Shown here one piece after another: positions 35,281-46,817 of a stretch of DNA of 64,000 nt. Every line of letters begins with the position of its first letter. Position 1 is the first letter of the stretch. The position numbers and the translations under genes were made by a program. The notes beneath the pieces were generated by a model that saw nothing but the letters and a program-made list of their open reading frames with translations, made no database searches and was not told the origin of the DNA. Source of the DNA: Zea mays (lineage: Eukaryota > Streptophyta > Magnoliopsida > Poales > Poaceae); contig NC_050097.1 in NCBI RefSeq assembly GCF_902167145.1, positions 224,459,034 to 224,523,033 of the forward strand, written 5' to 3'.

Positions 35281-38200
35281 GGCCGCGGAAATGGGACTCG
35301 CGGTAGGGGTCGGGGGCGTGCGCAGCCGCCGCGCCGATTCTACTGTCTTTTTCATGGCGAAGACTGCGCCCACCAAACCAAAGACTGCCCAGAGACGAAG
35401 GCCACCAGAGATAGGATGGCACGGGCGCAGCCAGCCGACAACCCTAGAGTTGTCGCACACACTTATCAGCAACCCCCTCCACCATACATCCACGACCCCG
35501 CCCCGCATCCACCGCACCACGCACACCAACACCACCAGGAAGTACAAATCGTACCTCCCCCACCACCACCTCCACACCAGCAACAACAAAACATCCCTCA
35601 CCCCCACACCCCAAAACAAGAAGACTTCGCCGATGAGCCGTATCGCGGAGTCATTCATATGATCACTGGGGGGTCCAGCACCGACTTCGACACAAAGAGG
35701 CAAAAGCGGGACCACTACCGCAGCATCAACCACGTCGCCATCACCGGCCCGGTCGTGCAGACAAAGTGGTCCCACGTACCGCTAACCTTCGACGCACGGG
35801 ACGTCGACCTGCGTAGCACCCCCCACATCGACGCCATGGTTATCAACTGCAGCGTGGCAGGCTGGGACCTGCACAAAGTCCTAGTCGACAATGGCAGTCA
35901 AGCAGACATCATTTTCCTCCATGCCTTCGACCGCATGGGTATAAGCCACAGCCTGCTCAAGCCTTCAGACAACCCGTTGTATGGCTTCGGCGGCAAGGGC
36001 ACTTTTCCTGTCGGCAAAATAGAACTGCCTCTCTCCTTCGGTGTAGCACCCAATGCCCGAAGTGAGCAAATAACCTTTGACATTGTCGATATGGTGTATC
36101 CGTACAATGCAATCATGGGCCGGGGCTCTATCAACAAGTTTGAGGCAGTCATTCACGGACTGTACCTGTGCATGAAGATACCAGGTCCGTTAGGCGCCAT
36201 CACGGTCTACGGCAATCAGCAGACTGCGCGCAACATAGAGCGGGACTTCGTCCCCGGGCAAAGGAATGTGCGCTGCCTCATGGCCCAGCGCGAGGTCCCT
36301 GCGTCCGATAGCCCAACCGACAAAGAACACGACAAGGCACAGTTGCAGAGCAACGACGGGACCAAGACTGTTCCCCTAGACCAGGCCACGCCCAAGCAGA
36401 CAGTCACCATCAGCGAAGACCTCACTTCACTTGAAGAGGAGAAACTCCTCTGCTGCTTGTCCAAGAACAAAGACGTCTTCGCCTGGTCAGCCCTCGACCT
36501 GGTCGGGGTCAGCCGATCCATAATTGAGCACAGCTTGGGAATCGACCCTTCGGTGAGACCGAAGAAACAGCGGCTCCGCAAAATGTCCGACGAGAAGACA
36601 GAAGCCGCCAAGGCCGAAGTACATCACCTCCTGGAAGCCAAATTTATCGAGCCAGTGGCTTACCCCACGTGGCTCTCCAACGTTGTGATGGTGCAGAAAA
36701 AGAGCGGCAAGTGGCGAATGTGCATCGACTTCACCAGTCTCAACAAGGCCTGCCCAAAGGACAACTTCCCGCTGCCTCGGATCGACAAAATAGTCGATAG
36801 CGCAGCCGGATGCGAAGTCATGTCACTCCTTGACTGCTTCTCTGGTTACCATCAAATATATATGAAGGAAGAAGACAAGGCTAGCACCAGCTTTATAACA
36901 CCCTTCGGCACATATTGCTTCATCAGAATGCCGGAGGGACTCAAGAACGTCGGGTCCACCTTCTCCCGGCTTACCAAAACAGTGCTCGAGGGGCAAGTTG
37001 GCAGAAATATATTCACATATGTGGACGACATCGTCATTGCCAGCAGGAGCAAGGAGGACCATCTCGCTGACCTCGCTGAGACATTCGCGAACATGCGAGA
37101 CGCACGACTTCGCCTGAACCCCGACAAGTGCGTCTTCGACGTTCGCCAGGGGAAAATATTGGGCTACCTGGTATCACGCCGCGGATTCGAGGCCAACCCA
37201 ACCAAAATTCAGGCCATCATCAACATGACGCCTCCGCAGTCCGCCATAGATGTCCAGCGCCTGACGGGCAGGTTGGCCGCCCTCAACAGATTCATCTCCA
37301 AGTCCGCTGAGCGAAGTCTCCCCTTCCTCAAAACTCTCCGCGGCGCAAAAGACTTCGCTTGGGGACTAGAGCAGGCAGTGGCCTTCGCCTCATTAAAACA
37401 GTACCTGTCGGAGTTGGCAGTCCTTACAAGCCCCGACTCTTCGCTACCCCTGTTGCTCTATGTTGCGGCTTCGCCGCATGCAGTCAGCGCGGCACTGGTG
37501 CAGGAGCAGACAATTGAGGGCGTGATCAGGCAGTGCCCAATTTATTACGTCTCCGAAGTGCTAACACCATCCAAATGTAACATGACGGAACTGGAGAAGA
37601 TTGCCTATGCAGTTGTTATGTCTTCGCACAAATTGCGCCATTATTTTGAAGCATTCAAGGTCCGGGTCACCTCAGACAGGGGACTAGGTGAATTGTTCAG
37701 AAACCCGGAGGCATCGGTCAGGATTGCCAAGTGGGCGACCGAACTCTCCGGCTACCACATCAATTTCGAGCCCAGGACGGCCATGAAATCACAAGTTCTG
37801 GCAGACTTCGTCGTCGACTGGACTGGGCCAATAACACAGCCGGACCCGTCCGCAGAGAAGGTTTGGACAATCCACTGCGACGACGCATGGTGCCATGCGG
37901 GGGCAGGCGCCGCGGCAGTCATCACCTCACCTGCCGGGGTCAAGCATCGATACGCGGCACGCCTCAGCTTCGCTCTAGAATGTGACAGATGCACAAACAA
38001 CATAGCAGAATACGAAGCAGTCATCCTCGGCCTCCGCAAGCTGAGGGCCCTTGGTGTCACCACCTGCGTCATCAAAACAGACTACAAGGTAGTTGCCGGC
38101 CAAGTCGAGAAAGACTATGCAGCAAAGGACCCCGCACTTATGCAATACCTCGCGGCCATCCGAAGTCTCGAGAGACAATTCAAGGGATTCACCTTGCAGC

Positions 38201-39608
38201 ATGTGGACCGAGCCAAGAATGAAGAAGCCGACGCATTGGCCAAGGCTGCCGCCAGAGGCGAATCCCTGCCCTCCGACGTGTTCTACCATGTTATCGGCAC
38301 GCCAGCCGTCCGGAGCCCCGAAGGGCTCCAAATAACCAATGACAGCGAGGGCCACCGCATAGTCAACCTTATTATGACCGAAGACTGGAGGGCTCCAATA
38401 GCCCTGTTCCTACAGGGGTACTACCACCCAACCGACATCAACGAGGCCAAGCGCCTCAAACATCGAAGCCGGGACTACGCACTGATTGAGGGCCAACTCT
38501 ACATGAAGGGGGTCAGTCAGCCAATGCTTAAATGTGTCATCGAGACCGAAGGCGTCCAAATCCTGCGCGAAGTCCATAGTGGTACTTGCGGATCTCACGT
38601 AGGACCAAGGGCCCTAGCCGCAAAGGTGATCCGCCAAGGTTTCTACTGGCCCACAATGATCTGCGCCGCAAATCGGGTCACAAGGTCCTGCGAAGCCTGC
38701 CAGAAGTTTTCCCCTCGATCAGGCAACCCCTCGCAATTCACAAAGCTGATCGCCCACACATGGCCTCTCCAGCGCTGGGGCCTGGACATCGTCGGACCCC
38801 TGCCCACAGCTCAGGGAAACCTCAAGTTCACCTTCGTCGATGTCGAGTACTTTACCAAATGGATCAAGGCGAGGGCTGTTTCCACAATCACATCAAAAAC
38901 TGCACAGAAATTCTTTTGGCAAAACATTGTTTGCCGCTTCGGAGTACCGTCCGAACTAACAGTTGACAACGACAAGCAATTTGACAGCCAATACTTCAAA
39001 GATTTTTGCTTCTCCATTGGCACCAAGCTTGCCTTCGCCTCAGTATATCACCTGCAGTCCAACGGAGTTGTGGAACGCGCCAATGGAAAAAATTTCACAG
39101 CTGTCAAAAAGATGCTCCTCGACGAAAAAAGGGCAGGTGGGCCGATTTGTTACCCGAGGTGGTCTGGGCGCTAAACACGACTGAGTGCAGGGCGACCGGG
39201 TTCACCCCTTTCCGCCTTCTATATGGATCGGAGGCCATGACCCCATAAGAAATAAAACATGGGTCCCCGCGAACAGTTTCTTCAGTTGTCCCCGACGTGG
39301 ATGAACCCACTTCGAAGGATCTCCTCGATGGAGACCGAGTCTTCGCTCTACAGGCTCTAAATAAATACCAAGCCCAGACAAAAGCATGGCGCGACCACGC
39401 AGTCATCCCGAGGGAATTCAGCGAAGGGGACCTCGTACTCGTCCGAACAGCTTGGACAGAGTCCAGGGGCAAGCTGGAGCCCAAGTGGGAGGGCCCTTTC
39501 ATTGTCAAGACGAAGGCCTCCCCCAACGCATACAGGCTCGCAACACCAAACGGCGAAGACCTGGAGCACTCCTGGAACATCGATAATCTCCGCAAATTTT
39601 TTGTTTGA
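35281..39608 (+). pseudogene. Element B Pol: protease, RT, two RNase H domains, integrase; frameshift and stop near the end
   Basis: The frame is the same as gag, separated from it only by TAG 35278. From residue 1 at 35416 the order is Pro/His-rich linker, protease (VLVDNGSQADIIF, Asp near residue 158), reverse transcriptase (CIDFTSLNKACPKDNFPLPR; catalytic YVDD at 535-538), an RNase H-like domain, and a second RNase H keeping the D-E-D-D residues (CDD, AEYEA, KTD, EADA). Integrase follows, with a His/Cys zinc site (HSGTCGSH, CEAC) and the D-D-E core (LDIVGP, VDNDKQFDS, VVERAN). Near 39128 in an A-run the frame shifts. The new frame has TAA at 39246, then continues to 39608 with the integrase C-terminus (EPKWEGPFIVK). 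Pol copies element RNA to DNA and inserts it; these breaks remove the integrase tail. Confidence 0.9.
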
Positions 39609-39848
39609 CTCATCAGGGCCGGTTCGCCCTTGTAATTCGCAAAAACAATTTTATTCTGGCCTGCACTCTTTTCCTCCCGGGGGGTGAGGTTTTTAACGAG
39701 GCGGAGTCATGTAATATACAAGTGAAAAATCCCCTGCAAAAACCCACGTCGAAAAAAAGACCGCGCCGATGGTCTTCGACATTCGACCAATACAAAGTCA
39801 CCGCGAGGTCCAGCGCTAGCCACCCTCGCGTGCGATAACTCCGCGCAA

Positions 39849-40240
39849 AAGTCGCCTAAGGGTGCAGCCGGACTAGCACAACAAGTGCGAAAAAACGAAG
39901 TCTTCCGTGAAGACTATCCGTAAAATGAAGTCTTTCGCGAAGACTATCCGTGCAGAAGTCGCCTAAGGGTGCAGCCGGACTAGCACAACAAGTGCGAAAA
40001 AACGAAGTCTTCCGCGAAGACTATCCGTGCAGAAGTCGCCTAAGGGTGCAGCCGGACTAGCACAACAAGTGCGAAAAAACGAAGTCTTCCGCGAAGACTA
40101 TCCGTGCAGAAGTCGCCTAAGGGTGCAACCGGACTAGCACAACAAGTGCGAAAAATCGAAGTCTTTCGCGAAGACTATCCGTGCAGAAGTCGTCTAAGGG
40201 TGCAGCCGGACGAAGCCTAACAAGTGCAAAAACGACTACA
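39849..40240. repeat. 77-bp tandem array in element B
   Basis: Copies of GTCGCCTAAGGGTGCAGCCG followed by GACTAGCACAACAAGTGCG and CGAAGTCTTCCGCGAAGACT start at 39851, 39958, 40035, 40112 and 40189. Spacing is 77 bp except for the first, which has an extra 30-bp internal duplication. It separates the 3' ends of the two converging genes. Confidence 0.9.
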
Positions 40241-40400
40241 CCAATCTGTCCGCGCAAAGACCGACTACATGCGCACCGGACCAACATAACAAATACACCA
40301 GACCAAGTACGCAATGCCTTCGTAAGCATAGCCGAATGTGCGAAGGCACACAACCTCATCATACAAGCCATTACATATGTACAAGCGAGGGCATCACAAT

Positions 40401-43400
40401 TTACATCGGCTCAACCTTTGGAATAATTCCCATCTCCCTATAATTAAATAGCATTATCCTCAGCTCCTCACCCGCGAAAAGACTTCGCAGCTCCCCCTCA
40501 CCTGAACTCACAGCGGCCGGCAAGGACAACAGTTCCTGCTGGCCAGCCCTACTCACGCGAAGCCGACCGCCGTCCGCCTCACTCACTCTACGCTTCGCAA
40601 CCGCCCTTCGCCGCCTACGCCCAGCACTCGGACCAGGCACAACTTCAGCATCCGCAGCATGCGGCGAAGCCTCCGCCGCTACCACATCTAAGGCCGCAAA
40701 ATAGTCCAAGTCCTCATCCGACGACTCTTCGGTCCACTCAACCGAGCTCCCAGAGTCACCAAAATCAGAAAACTTAGATGCAGACTCATCCGATTTATTC
40801 CCATCATCCACGGTCGAAGCCGCCAAAAAATTAGCAGTAGCGGTTGCGTGCGCAGGCCCAAAATCTTGAACCTGCGCAGCAACCAAGGTTCAGCAACATA
40901 TCCAAAATTCCCTAACTACCCACACCCACTAAGCCACCTGCGAAGACCCAGCCATCGCGGGATCCTCCGCTGCCGGCTCCGCCGCCATCTTCACAAAATC
41001 CTCAGCCCTCGGCGCGGCAGTTGGCGACGGGCCTCTGCCGGCCGCAGTGGTTGCGGGAGCATCGGGAACGCCTTCGACGGTTTCCGGGGGCAGCTCCAGG
41101 GCGGTCTCGGACGCAGCCACCACCAGGTTCGACTCCGAGCCAGGCTGCGCGCTGTTCAATGGCCCGAAGTCATCCACCCTCTCGCCACACGCCGCCTGAG
41201 ACATAGCACACAGATTCAGCAAACCCACATATAACCCACATTCAACAAACACCAAACAAAAGCCAAACATTACCTGACCCCTCGCCGTCTCGGCCCGCTC
41301 CCTGACCACCTCCCGACCGTGGGGGCCCCACATCCGGTCGTAGAGGGCTCCCGCGGATTCCTTCACCACAGGGTCCTCAACCTTGTAAATATCGCGCTCG
41401 AAATACTCATCAGCTTGGTCGAAGACCTCATAGTGCTGGCACCCTTCGCGAGAGAGCGCGTTCATCGCCCCCTCGCAAGTGACCAGGGAGGCATAGGACA
41501 TAAACCCCTCCACGATGGCGGGGAGCGCCAACAACTCCTCCTGTATCCACTTGAGACAGCGAAGTCTGGGCTCTCGGTCCGGCACTTCAAAGTCAGCGGT
41601 CCGCGCGCCCAGCTCATGGTATGAATCCATAAGCTGTTTGCGTGTCCGCTCAGCCTCCGAGCGCGTCGAAGCCTCGGCCCTCTCCACACGGGTCTGCAGA
41701 GTGTTGAGCCGCCCCTCCAACTCCTCGGCGCGCTGCCTGGCAAGACTACCCTCCACCCGCGCCAAATTGGCCTCCGCCTGCGCAGACTGCGCCTTGGCGA
41801 GGGCCTCATTAGCCTCCTTCTTTTCCTCCGCCAGTTGGCGCCGAAGGTCAGTCCGCTCACCCTCCAGTGCGGCCACCTTATCCGCCAGCTTGCGGCACTT
41901 GCTGTCGGCGGCCGACTTTTCCCGGACGGCGTCAGCATGTTGCGTCCGAAGTCTCTCGACTTCGGCAGACACAACTGCTGTAAGGGCCCCCGACGCCGCG
42001 TGGTCTGCGAAGTCAGCCGCCTACAAGACACACATAAGACCATAGCCCCAACGAAGCCGACAAAAAACCGAAGTCTAGCTCAACGTACCTGACTTAATGC
42101 CTCCTTCAGCTCCTTCAGCCAGCGGGACACAGCACCCGCCTCGTCCCTGACGGCAGTGAGTGCCGGAATCTCGCCACCGGCACTAAGAGCACTGCCCTTC
42201 GCCCTAGGCACCACGGTAGCCGCCGCGGTCGCCACGGCAGGCGGAACAACAACAAGTTGGCCTTCGTCCGACCCTGCGATGTATCAACAGATTAAAAAAA
42301 ACTCGAGCCAACGACTTACCAACAAGATAATCTTCCACACTAATGTCGGTGGCGAAGTCGGCGACGCGCTTGCCCGGCGGCGGCAACTCTCGGGCCGCCT
42401 TCGCAGCCTCCGGCACCCTGCTGGACACAGGGGCGGCCTTCACAGACTTGGAACCACCGGTGGCAGCCGCCTTCGCAGCCTCCGGTGCCCTGCTGGATGC
42501 AGGAGCGGCCGACTTCGCCGCCAGCGGCGGCTGGCTTCCGCCGAGGGCAGCAACCTTCGCAGTCCCCCGCGGCCTCTTCGGCCTGGCCTCATGAAGCCTG
42601 ACGACCGCCTGGCGCTTCTGCGCAGCTCCCTGACGATCCTTGTCCATCACTGCCGACACAACAACAACAATATTCCGCCCGTAAGGAAACACTCTCCAAT
42701 CACGAACCATGTGAGATGTAAAAAAGTCTTCGCCGGCCGCGCGGGGGATAGGAACATTCTTAGGCAACCAACCCCCGGTAACCCTCAGCATCCGCGCCGA
42801 AGACTCCCGGAGCTCGGGCGAAGACATCCTTCCCCCCGGGGCCGCGCATGTCCTCATCAATTCCCTAGCAAAACCATCAGAAACCCCCAGTCCTCCCATA
42901 GCAATACCTAGTTTCCTCTTCTTAGAGGATGGGGCGGCCACCGGCGCGGGGTCGTCTCCGGTCTCTACCACCGGCTTCTTCCCGCGACGATCCACATCGT
43001 CTTGGCCGGGATAACCGCCATACGGCAAACAGTTCAACTCGAAAACCCTGTTCAAGCGGTCATTAGACCCGCGAATATCCCAGCTACGCTGGCCCTCTGT
43101 CTTCGGCACGTACCGACCGACGATCCGCACCGCCCCATCCTCCGCCTCACGCACAAAGGCGGCCGGATCGCGGCTATGCAGATCCAGCGCGAAGGCGGGA
43201 CTTCGCACCAGCTTCCCACCATGGGAAGGCATCTGGCGAGGGCATACTTCGCCCAACGCCCAGCCATGCACCAAAGGCCACACCCCGTATGCCACAAACT
43301 CCTCAACCAAATCACGCCCGCTGCTCAGGCCGGCGGTGCACCGAAGGGCCCCTTCGTCCGCATCCTCCTCCGCCACTTCAAACGGCAGGTATGCTGAGTA

Positions 43401-44042
43401 ATAATGCGAGCACATCTCGGCCATGGGGAGCCCCAGATGGTCTTTGACTGTGCCCTCCGCAACGTAGAACCAAAACTCATGCCAGTTGCCCCACTTATTG
43501 CGGGCGCAAGGAACCAACTCAACTACCTCCATCGAGGTCTTGCCGGTCTTCGGTGTAAATGTGCAGGACCCAAACTGGGCAACATCATTTTCGATCATCC
43601 TTTTCTGCCAGTGCAGGCAATAGTACTTCACGAAGACTTCGACTGATGGCTGCCCGCCGTACGAGGTCGTCGCCCAGACATACTTCGACAGAGCCACCAC
43701 GACATTCGGAGTCAGCTGATGGATCTGGACGTTAAATCTGCGCAGGACTTCTCCCACAAATCGGTGCACAGGCAGGCGAAGACCAGCGACAAAGAACGCC
43801 TCGAACACAACCAACTCGCCTTCTGGCTCGGGGACCTCCTCCATCCCCGGGACACGAGCGACTCCGCCGCCAAAGTAACCAAGCTACTGCATATCTTGCA
43901 CGCGGACCGAGGACATCCGCGACACACCGAAATCAACCGTATCACCGGCGTGCAACTCCTCCGCCGCCACGGTGCTCAGCGTCTCCTCAGACGATGCGTC
44001 GGCCGACGACGTAGCGGCAGCAGAAGAAGAAGAGGTCGGCAT
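40401..44042 (-). CDS. Opposite-strand gene of element B (Transposase_28-like N-terminus, coiled coil)
   Basis: On the minus strand, exons 44042-42320, 42273-42089, 42020-41274, 41195-40938 and 40871-40401 join with GT-AG borders and consistent phase. The first donor is GTAAGT, at 42319-42314. From ATG 44042 one in-frame TAG (43886-43884) intervenes; from ATG 43844 the frame is open for 1061 residues. Residues after 43844 match the plant 'putative gypsy type transposon' domain (VVFEAFFVAGLRLP, HQLTPNVVVALSKYVW). Exon 3 is a long Ala/Glu/Arg coiled coil, and the last exon is acidic. Function is unknown; such genes are carried by several Tat-type Gypsy elements. It converges on pol, so its transcript would be complementary to the element's genomic RNA. 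A TATA-like box sits 162 bp upstream. The exon model is mine and unproven. Confidence 0.7.
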
Positions 44043-44203
44043 CGCTACGTACCGTCGGCGGCGGCGGGCGGTCTACTTCACACGGGCCAGATCTCCGGCG
44101 AATAAGAGCGAGGGCAGACGAGCAGCAAGAAGTTGGCAAAGGCGGCTAGGGTTTTCGCGGAGCGCGGAAAGATAAAGTTCAAAACGCGCCGCCCCCTGTC
44201 CCC

Positions 44204-44210
44204 TTTTATA
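44204..44210 (-). promoter_or_regulatory. TATA-like box for the opposite-strand gene of B
   Basis: TATAAAA followed by GGGGACAGG on the minus strand lies 162 bp upstream of ATG 44042 and inside the element, separate from the LTR promoter. Confidence 0.5.
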
Positions 44211-44377
44211 CACAGGGCGCGGCGCTTCGGGAAACCCGTAGTCCAACAGTACGGTGTCAATCAACGGTCATGTCAAAAACCCCCGCGGAACCACTTCGAG
44301 CAAGGGCAGCGTCTCCGCCATCTAGCGACGTCTTCGGCACCAGATGACTTAGTCGAACTGGTCCCTCGGAGGGCAAA

Positions 44378-44856
44378 TGTTGGGGCGAAGGCGAAGACGC
44401 CACCCTTCGCTCGATGCCTTCGCCGTTATCGCTGCACCAACGGAGACAAGACAACGGGCAGGCCCACCCTTTGTCCCATACATCACCGGACGAAGATCTG
44501 TGACGAGGTCGTCCCATCTTGCAACCTCGTCCAGCATGGAGGCCCACGTGTGATCCGCCCCATTGTAACAGGCCCTGCGTGGCCGCTGCGTATTACAGGC
44601 CTAATTTGTAAGGGCGTCTCTGTAATTACGGTCTGTAACCCCCGCTTTATGGGAATATTCCAAGGATAACCTAGGTGTCTGAGGGCACATGCGTCCTTAA
44701 CATAGGACGCTGGGCGCTCAGATACCTATAAATACCCCCGCACAGTGCCCTTGAGAGGCTAGATTAACAGAGCTATTGCCATCTCGTGCGAGAGCCCTGT
44801 TTACGTCACTACACACCCCCGTTGGATCCCCTTGCACCAGAGAGCAAGTTCCAGCA
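44378..44856 (+). repeat. Element B 3' LTR
   Basis: The 479-bp LTR is preceded by the purine-rich GGAGGGCAAA and followed by target duplication AGATG. Confidence 0.9.
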
Positions 44857-44861
44857 AGATG

Positions 44862-45754
44862 AACTTACAAGGCCATGGTAAACTATGGCGACACAAAGCA
44901 GAAACCTTGAAGGCAAAGGGGCGCAGAGAGCTCGAAGGCGAAAGGGCACCATGAGTGGGAGAGAAGCAAGGCATGGCTGCTACTCGAGGGATGAACCCCT
45001 CTTTAAAGGCAGACTCCCTCGCTCCCGCCTCGAAATGTCACGAGAAGTCTCCCCCGATGCACACCGGGGTATCCATCCTATGACACGGGGCCCCGGTCCC
45101 ACAAGTCATACAAGGAGCGTGCTACCGCCCCGCAGTCGTGCGCCCCCTTCATCTTGGCCGCGACCAACGGTCATGAAGGCGAACCGCCGCACAAGGAGCG
45201 TGCTACCGCCCACGGTAGTGCGCCCCCTCGTCTTCGCCGCAACCAGCGGTCCAACCTCTCGCATGGGGGCCCAGACCCACATGTCATGTACCTAGCGCGT
45301 CAGTTTCTGTGTGCGGGGAAGGCGAACCGACGCGTGAAGAGCGCGTCACCGCCTGTGGTAGTGCGCCTCTTCGCCTCCGCCAAAACCAACAGCCCAGTCC
45401 CTGGCACAAGGGCCCGGGCCCACGAGTCATCCTCCTTGGGCGCCGGTTCCTGGGTACAGAGAAGTCGCACTGCCGCTCGCGCCAGTACCGCTCCTCCTTG
45501 GGGCCACCGCAGAAGACTAAGAAGGTGAAATTTCAAAACCAATGCAGCGATATCGAGGCACCCCGCGCATGGCCCAACGAAACCATCAAGTATGGAAGTC
45601 ACGGGTCAGTTAGCCGTGGTGACAGGCATGATAGTTGGCGTGAACAGGCAGTAATTATGACAACAAGCGCGCAGAAGCAGCGTGCCAATCGCCAATCAAA
45701 CTTTGGCCCCACCTGTAGGCTCGTTCCCTCCCGTGAGGCGGGCCCGGGGGCCAC
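44862..45754. other. Element A internal region after B, with imperfect repeats
   Basis: This non-coding segment is the continuation of A. From about 45110 to 45430, units containing AAGGAGCGTGCTACCGCCC ... GTGCGCCCCCT ... CCGCAACCA recur at uneven spacing (about 80 then 135 bp). The purine-rich GGCGGGCCCGGGGGCCAC directly precedes A's 3' LTR and is its likely plus-strand primer. Confidence 0.55.
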
Positions 45755-45868
45755 TGTCGGTACCCTAAATCAGGGGTACCCCTTACTACAGTATAAAGGC
45801 ACGGTGCTCGTGCGACAATCTCTAGCCGCACAGTGAACATCACTCGACCCCACCGCGTGGACGGCTCC
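45755..45868 (+). repeat. Element A 3' LTR, first part
   Basis: TGTCGGTACCCTAAATCAGG onward matches the first 114 bp of A's 5' LTR, then is broken by element C. Confidence 0.88.
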
Positions 45869-46510
45869 TGTTGGGGACTTGTTATCAAATGCTATGAGTT
45901 AAGAACAAGGCAACATAAAAAATGTTAGTCGATTAAGTCCTTCGTCCTTCGGAGCATTATTCCCCTTAGGATATAATACTTTTCGGACGAAGGTTATAAA
46001 ATGCGTACCTTCATAGATACACTACACAGTGACGAAGGATGAATTGTAAGAAATATAAAAGACAACATAAACAATTATATATTATTGTCATGTATGAACA
46101 GAAATAACGTTGAATTACAAATGTACCTTCAACTTGAAGGAGATGAAAGTACGAGCGTGACGCAAAAGCGAATGCCAGATCCGCGTGAACAGTACGGGGG
46201 TACTGTTCACCTATTTATAGGCACAGGACACAACCTATGCAAAATTACATTCATGCCCTTTACATTTGATAATAATTCTATTGTAATCTGTCGAGGTCTG
46301 AATAGCCTTTTCATCTCTAAGTCGGTTTCATTTTGTTGCTATCATGCCGAAGCTTTCCTGCTCACACCTTCGGCGCTGTATCAACCTTCGTAATATTTGG
46401 TCTGCTGTGATACCGCCTTGAGTCCGAAGATGCCTGTTCACACATTAAACTCCAGAAATACTGTTAAAACCTGTTTTTTGAGGACCTTCGTAAGCCGAAG
46501 GCCCCCAACA
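45869..46510 (-). repeat. Element C 3' LTR (left copy)
   Basis: The LTR is 642 bp and nearly identical to 52179-52821. TATAAATA on the minus strand lies at 46212-46219. Confidence 0.92.
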
Positions 46511-46666
46511 GTAGCCTCTCGCAATATTAATTTATTTAAAATAATAAATTTAGATTGCGATATGGACGAAGGCTTTACGCCGAAGGTCCGAAAAAACACC
46601 TTCCCTTTGCTAGAATAGCAACATTCACTGACAAGCGGGGTCTTTCAATTTTCAACGCACTGGGCG

Positions 46667-46674
46667 TATAAATA
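46667..46674 (+). promoter_or_regulatory. TATA-like box for the opposite-strand gene of C
   Basis: TATAAATA lies 151 bp upstream of ATG 46818 and outside the LTR, at nearly the same distance as the box in B's equivalent gene. Confidence 0.55.
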
Positions 46675-46817
46675 CGGTCATACCGCAAACTCATTTGGCA
46701 CGCTCTCTTGCCATCTGCTCTTGCTCACTTAATTTTTAGCTTTTGTGCACTTAAGATTTGCTGAGCTTTTAGTTTTGAAGCTTCGGCTTTGAAAATAGTT
46801 TTTTAGTTTTTCCGAAG

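Larger units (their letters stand above)
33423..44856 (+). mobile_element. Gypsy (Tat-type) retrotransposon B with an opposite-strand gene
   Basis: LTRs 33423-33900 and 44378-44856 begin TGTTGGGGCG and end GTTCCAGCA. AGATG flanks both sides (33418-33422, 44857-44861). Gag and a full protease-RT-RNase H-integrase pol lie on the plus strand. A second RNase H domain marks the Tat lineage. Downstream of pol is a 77-bp tandem array and then a five-exon gene on the minus strand. By eye the LTRs differ at about 14 positions and one indel, mostly C/T or G/A. Gag and pol each carry breaks, so this copy is inactive. It inserted into element A. Confidence 0.92.

Noticed and set aside
39849..40240. CRISPR-like regular repeats
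   Set aside because: The 77-bp units are contiguous tandem copies without unique spacers, and the host is a plant.
46085..46393. 102-residue open frame, repeated identically at 52395-52703
   Set aside because: Both copies lie inside the LTRs of element C; identity reflects LTR duplication and the frame runs opposite to the LTR promoter.
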